DNA from: an uncultured Peptococcaceae bacterium
GTDB lineage: Bacteria; Bacillota; Limnochordia; Darwinibacteriales; Darwinibacteriaceae
DNA length: 8,554 nucleotides
Assembly (NCBI GenBank): GCA_937988745.1
Contig: CALKAR010000046.1
Location: 1 to 8,554, forward strand
Reading direction: 5' to 3'
Below, piece after piece: positions 6,219 to 8,554 of this stretch; the stretch's first letter is position 1; each line of letters opens with the position of its first letter. The notes beneath the pieces were generated by a model that saw nothing but the letters and a program-made list of their open reading frames with translations, was not told where the DNA came from and ran no database searches. The translations under genes and the position numbers were made by a program.

Positions 6219-7124
6219 TCAGCAGTCTCCCCACCAAGTAGCATTAGCAGAGTGCTCACCTTGGATCATAATACCGTTTGTAAGCGCCGTAAAATTAGGA
6301 GGATCTTCTCCATTATCAGCTATAAGTACATACCTACCAGTCCCTCCTTGGTCCTCGTAGACATACTCCCCCTCCCATTCACCGTCCCTTATAAGGAAGC
6401 CACCATAGTAATCCCACCAAGTAGGATCATCCACCTCATTATGCTCCCCGTCGTGCCAAGATATAGTGGCATGCATAATACTTATATCACATAGATTAGT
6501 AAAGTGGGCATAAAGATTCGGATCAGGTCCGGGGCCAGGTCCGGGACCGGGACCAGGACCTTCTCCTTCTACTGTCGCTATTATAGCCAGTACATCAGCT
6601 ACAGCATATAGTCTGTCTTCATGCCAATGTAAGCCAGCAACAGGAGGAAGCTCGCCAATCTCCCCGCGCAGCACATTCATAAAGCGCAGCAGGTTGTTGT
6701 AGTGCCCCTCAGCCGTAATACCTTCTACATCTTTACCTTTGTTGACAGCCTCTACTTCTAGATCATCCCCGTCCCATGTAATGTTATCACCTACATTGGG
6801 AGTAAGTTTATGGTTATATACAGCTACGTAGATATTGAAGCCACCAACCTCTAGCAGTCTACCCCAGAATTCTCCGTTCACATAAAGCAAATCACCCGGA
6901 GATCCGGGTAGGGCTTCTTCTAGTGTTAGGACAAGGTACTCATCAAGCACGGGCTCCATGTTCCCGTCATAGCGTACGTAGCCGTCGATTCTTTTCTGTC
7001 CTACGAAGTCAACCTGCTCGTAGTTGAGCATGTCAAGAGATGAACCTGGAGGGGCCGCGATCTTCGCCGTCTGCAGGTTAAGTCCATGCTCTAGCGGTAT
7101 AAGTCCGGGGATTAAATTACTCAT
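6219..7124 (-). CDS. Tail protein, N-terminal segment of a split propeller-type protein, with linker and C-terminal domain
   Basis: 301 residues; ATG within TAATG, good Shine-Dalgarno, TGA stop. Residues 1-186 look like the first part of the large tail protein of many podo-like phages: GLNLQTAKIAAPPGSSLDMLNYE, then KRIDGYVRYDG (44-54), a glycine-rich beta section (60-128), and PPVAGLHWHEDRLYAVAD (160-177), which corresponds to the family's 'G...V.G.W.Y.G.vYAfrD' strand. In that family the chain goes on for hundreds of residues; here it instead enters VEGE, six Gly-Pro pairs (189-200) and DP. Residues 203-301 form a Trp/Tyr/Asp-rich beta domain (ISWHDGEHNE, FLIRDGEWEG, GEHSANATWW) resembling the repeats at the end of the 1115-residue protein. 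It has no signal peptide or membrane segment. The likely role is part of the tail hub, with an outward-facing domain. The family assignment is from memory; the truncation with an appended domain is visible in the sequence. Confidence 0.8.
   Translation of the reverse strand: MSNLIPGLIPLEHGLNLQTAKIAAPPGSSLDMLNYEQVDFVGQKRIDGYVRYDGNMEPVLDEYLVLTLEEALPGSPGDLLYVNGEFWGRLLEVGGFNIYVAVYNHKLTPNVGDNITWDGDDLEVEAVNKGKDVEGITAEGHYNNLLRFMNVLRGEIGELPPVAGLHWHEDRLYAVADVLAIIATVEGEGPGPGPGPGPGPDPNLYAHFTNLCDISIMHATISWHDGEHNEVDDPTWWDYYGGFLIRDGEWEGEYVYEDQGGTGRYVLIADNGEDPPNFTALTNGIMIQGEHSANATWWGDC
6222..6518 (-). repeat. C-terminal beta domain, one copy of a repeat shared with the 1115-residue protein
   Basis: Residues 203-301 of the 301-residue protein. 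The pattern 'LY...T...S..W..G...FLIRDGEWEG..VYED..G....LTNGIMIQGEHSA..WW' can be laid over the first repeat of the 1115-residue protein (LYITS, NWPEG, IEIYKDGNIVG, PGDTVTLKQGDWEAEMY). Identity is low, so homology is inferred from spacing and from the shared PGPDP linker just before each. Confidence 0.45.
6525..6560 (-). repeat. (Gly-Pro)6 tandem hexanucleotide repeat
   Basis: Six GGN-CCN units encode alternating glycine and proline (residues 189-200 of the 301-residue protein). Synonymous codons are mixed, so the DNA repeat is imperfect and the repeat is kept at protein level. It joins the core to the C-terminal domain and is followed by DP. Confidence 0.95.
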
Positions 7125-7135
7125 TACCACCTTCC
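7122..7135 (-). promoter_or_regulatory. Overlapping stop/start junction with ribosome binding site
   Basis: Minus strand GGAAGGTGGTAATG. GGAAGGTGG is the Shine-Dalgarno for the 301-residue protein and also encodes the last residues (GRW) of the adaptor; TAA and ATG share one base. This decides ATG 7124 over an in-frame ATG at 7130, which lies within the Shine-Dalgarno sequence. The same AGGTGGTAATG recurs at 2232-2242. Confidence 0.8.
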
Positions 7136-8065
7136 ACTATTGAAAGAATTACTGCCCCAATGAGGGATAGGCATAGAAAGTTTATCAACTCTCTTCTTGT
7201 AGAACTTAGCATGATTCTCTGCCCATGCGAACAGATCAGGGTTCTTGTCATAACGGGCAAAGGACTTAAGAGCTTCCCACGCAATCCATTCATGGAACTC
7301 TTCGTCCAACCCATGGGGTACATCCTCTGGGTTTTCTAGGATCTGGGGAGCCCTGTCATAAATAAATGACACCTTGAAAGGGTCAAGGGTCTGCGGGTAA
7401 AATACAATATCACCCTTGTAATCTTGGCTAAAGTGAGTAGGTACGCTAGAGGAGCCAGAAACAAAGCTCAACTCTTTATATACCCAATTACGCCATGGCA
7501 CGTAGAATAGCGGGATAGGAGACATCTTATCCCTAGAAGCTACAGCGGTGTTCCACTGGATCTCCCGTAATGTCGGATCATTATCTTTAAAGTTATCCCC
7601 ACCTTTCTCCACATACATGAAAGCACCAGAGGCGGGTAGGGGACTAATCTCTACAAAACTCTCCCCTGTAATAACACGGCTCCCACTGATAGGCTGGTCG
7701 AATTCAATCCACCCTTCAGCGTCACCGTCTTCCCAAGAACCTTCTACGGTTCGTACTTCCTTTACATTAAACCTAAAGTTAGAATCGCTGCCCTCATAGG
7801 TATCGCCGGGAGCAGGTTCGCCCCCGGCCCTATATCCGTCAATGAACTTGAGTCTTGGATACACATCAGAGAACATTTCTTTGGAATTAAATTCCCACTC
7901 GTCCCTGCTGATTTGGATAAACTTCCAAGCCTCTGCTACAGCTCGCTTAATACGAGGATAGATTCTCCTGCCGGCCTCGGCACTATCCCAGTTGTCGTAG
8001 TCTAGCTCGTCCATCTCCGAGCCGCTTTCTACAATACATTTATTAACAAGCTGTAGGTAGTCCAA
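7124..8065 (-). CDS. Head-to-tail adaptor / connector protein
   Basis: A 313-residue protein with a TTG start and an AAGGAG seven bases upstream; it ends with TAA overlapping the next ATG. The N-terminus MDYLQLVNKCIVESGSEMDELD, then the helix RIYPRIKRAVAEAWKFIQISRDEWEF (about residues 33-58), followed by beta-rich sequence, matches the layout of a widespread phage connector protein ('MDYLEL...W...AW..IQ..RD.W.F'). The C-terminal part keeps the usual features: VPTHFSQDYKGDIVFYPQTLDPFKVSFIYDR, then LDEEFHEWIAWEALKSFARYD and a Tyr/Lys-rich helix AWAENHAKFYKKRVDKL. In such phages it sits between the capsid genes and the large tail protein, and it probably forms the ring joining portal and tail, as its position here suggests. 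The comparison is from memory. The last residues GRW are encoded by the ribosome binding site of the next gene. Confidence 0.8.
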   Translation of the reverse strand: MDYLQLVNKCIVESGSEMDELDYDNWDSAEAGRRIYPRIKRAVAEAWKFIQISRDEWEFNSKEMFSDVYPRLKFIDGYRAGGEPAPGDTYEGSDSNFRFNVKEVRTVEGSWEDGDAEGWIEFDQPISGSRVITGESFVEISPLPASGAFMYVEKGGDNFKDNDPTLREIQWNTAVASRDKMSPIPLFYVPWRNWVYKELSFVSGSSSVPTHFSQDYKGDIVFYPQTLDPFKVSFIYDRAPQILENPEDVPHGLDEEFHEWIAWEALKSFARYDKNPDLFAWAENHAKFYKKRVDKLSMPIPHWGSNSFNSGRW

Positions 8066-8072
8066 AGTATTA

Positions 8073-8078
8073 CTCCTT
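8073..8078 (-). promoter_or_regulatory. Ribosome binding site deciding a TTG start
   Basis: AAGGAG on the minus strand, seven bases upstream of the TTG at 8065. No other start codon of the adaptor gene is as well placed, so TTG is taken as its true start. The motif overlaps the TAA of the preceding gene. Confidence 0.8.
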
Positions 8079-8469
8079 AGTCTTCACTGATGTATGCTGA
8101 GGCTGGTAGCTCCTCATCATCATCTAGTTTAATCAGTCCCTGCTCAATAGCACGGGTTAGGTCTCTAGCCTTAGGCCACCTATGGAACAGCTTGCGGTAG
8201 CGGCGGCGAGGGCCCATACTCTTTTTCTTACTCTGCTCATACACAGTAAGTGGCTCAGGGCCTTGGTTCATCTCTAGTACTTGGAATGGGTAGCTAGGAA
8301 CTTCTACGGTAGATTCTCGGAACCGTTCCACACCATCAGGGCCGGGGACCATAGTCTGCTTGCGTCGGTTAACCTTGGCATCATTCAGCAGACGTACTAC
8401 TCGCATTGGGACAACTACTTCCACTCCACGTGGAATGGTGGCTTGGTAGCCGTTAGCATTGACGTACAC
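8077..8469 (-). CDS. Small head-proximal phage protein (5' end uncertain)
   Basis: At least 130 residues from a GTG at 8469 to TAA at 8079-8077. The N-terminal part reads VYVNANGYQATIPRGVEVVVP, followed by MRVVRLLNDAK. This fits a small protein common in tailed phages just after the capsid gene, whose signature is a 'V.VNG....IPRG..V.VP..VV..L..A' pattern; that comparison is from memory. The second half is very basic (KKKSMGPRRRYRKLFHRW, about residues 80-97) and the tail acidic (LDDDEELPAS), suggesting contact with DNA or the portal side of the capsid. The GTG is a doubtful start: its nearest GGAG lies about 14 bases upstream, too far, and coding-like sequence continues upstream of it to a TAG at 8521-8523. 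The adaptor gene follows 11 bases after the stop, so they are probably co-transcribed. Existence and frame are secure; function and start are not. Confidence 0.75.
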   Translation of the reverse strand: MYVNANGYQATIPRGVEVVVPMRVVRLLNDAKVNRRKQTMVPGPDGVERFRESTVEVPSYPFQVLEMNQGPEPLTVYEQSKKKSMGPRRRYRKLFHRWPKARDLTRAIEQGLIKLDDDEELPASAYISED

Positions 8470-8554
8470 AGGGAGGTTGTTAGCTCCGGGTGAGCCGTCT
8501 TCTAGAATTCGGATACGAGCCTATCCAGGGTTGAGCTGAGTACCTGCTACGCTA
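8470..8554 (-). other. Coding-like sequence upstream of the first CDS, interrupted by an in-frame TAG
   Basis: Read on the minus strand, the frame of the CDS ending at 8077 stays open upstream of its GTG (8469) to a TAG at 8523-8521. The stretch between reads ARIRILEDGSPGANNLPV, which looks like the normal N-terminal beta strand of this small phage protein rather than noncoding spacer. Beyond the TAG the same frame reads SVAGTQLNPG up to the window edge. There is no ATG, GTG or TTG between the TAG and the GTG at 8469, only ATC (8514) and ATT (8508). Either the upstream gene ends at this TAG and the next gene uses a rare start, or the TAG interrupts one gene. The other two minus-strand frames here stop at 8505-8503 (TAG) and 8482-8480 (TAA) and could instead hold the end of the upstream gene. 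Confidence 0.5.

Noticed and set aside
731..7124. Tail gene split caused by sequencing or assembly frameshifts
   Set aside because: The breaks carry whole extra domains, proline linkers, stops, ribosome sites and in one case another gene; simple frameshifts would leave abutting frames without these.
731..7124. Split inteins rejoining the tail pieces
   Set aside because: I see no intein signature at the piece ends: no catalytic Cys/Ser at the start of a downstream junction and no terminal His-Asn. The ends are linker-plus-domain modules instead.
731..7124. Diversity-generating retroelement acting on the lectin-like domains
   Set aside because: There is no reverse transcriptase gene and no template/variable near-identical repeat pair of about 100 bases in the window; it could only lie outside.
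723..8076. Promoters or terminators between genes
   Set aside because: Gaps are at most 11 bases and no hairpin with a T-run was found; the genes are probably one transcript starting outside the window.
731..8523. Genome-wide TAG recoding (amber read as an amino acid)
   Set aside because: About 2,780 codons of the other genes contain no in-frame TAG, and TAG 733-731 is a clear stop with the next ribosome site and ATG right behind it. Only the TAG at 8521 is unexplained.

Overview
The window is a fragment of a tailed dsDNA bacteriophage (Caudoviricetes) genome, most likely podovirus-like. All genes lie on the minus strand and are packed end to end with overlaps or gaps of at most about a dozen bases. 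There is no tRNA, integrase, transposase, promoter or terminator that I can see. The genes are structural (head-tail connector, tail, internal virion proteins). The host cannot be told from this window.

Read in the direction of transcription (right to left), the order is: the 3' part of a small head-proximal protein (stop at 8077); a 313-residue head-to-tail adaptor (8065-7124); a run of tail genes made of a 301-residue protein (7124-6219), a 211-residue protein (6216-5581), a 1115-residue protein (5581-2234), a small GT-A-like glycosyltransferase (2234-1614) and a 296-residue protein (1621-731); then a 206-residue Ala-rich probable internal virion protein (722-102) and the first 34 codons of the next gene (102 to the left edge).

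The main observation concerns the tail genes. Cores of the 301-, 1115- and 296-residue proteins, and probably the whole 211-residue protein, look to me like consecutive segments of one large beta-propeller-type tail protein that is a single chain of about 900 residues in many phages. Here the chain appears cut into three or four separately translated, colinear pieces. At the breaks the ends do not simply stop: they run into proline-rich linkers, (GP)6, PPPPP, PEPGPDP or eleven prolines, and then into extra beta-rich domains. The C-terminal additions look like copies of one small repeat (one in the 301-residue protein, three in the 1115-residue protein). The N-terminal additions are jelly-roll, carbohydrate-binding-like modules (plus an Ig-like domain in the 1115-residue protein). 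The glycosyltransferase gene sits inside the second break.

Most gene junctions are of the TAATG type, with a Shine-Dalgarno sequence inside the end of the preceding gene, so translation of the pieces is probably coupled. A sensible reading is that the pieces co-assemble into the usual tail structure while displaying adsorption or decoration domains outward from the former loops. The family comparisons are from memory and need profile searches and structure prediction.
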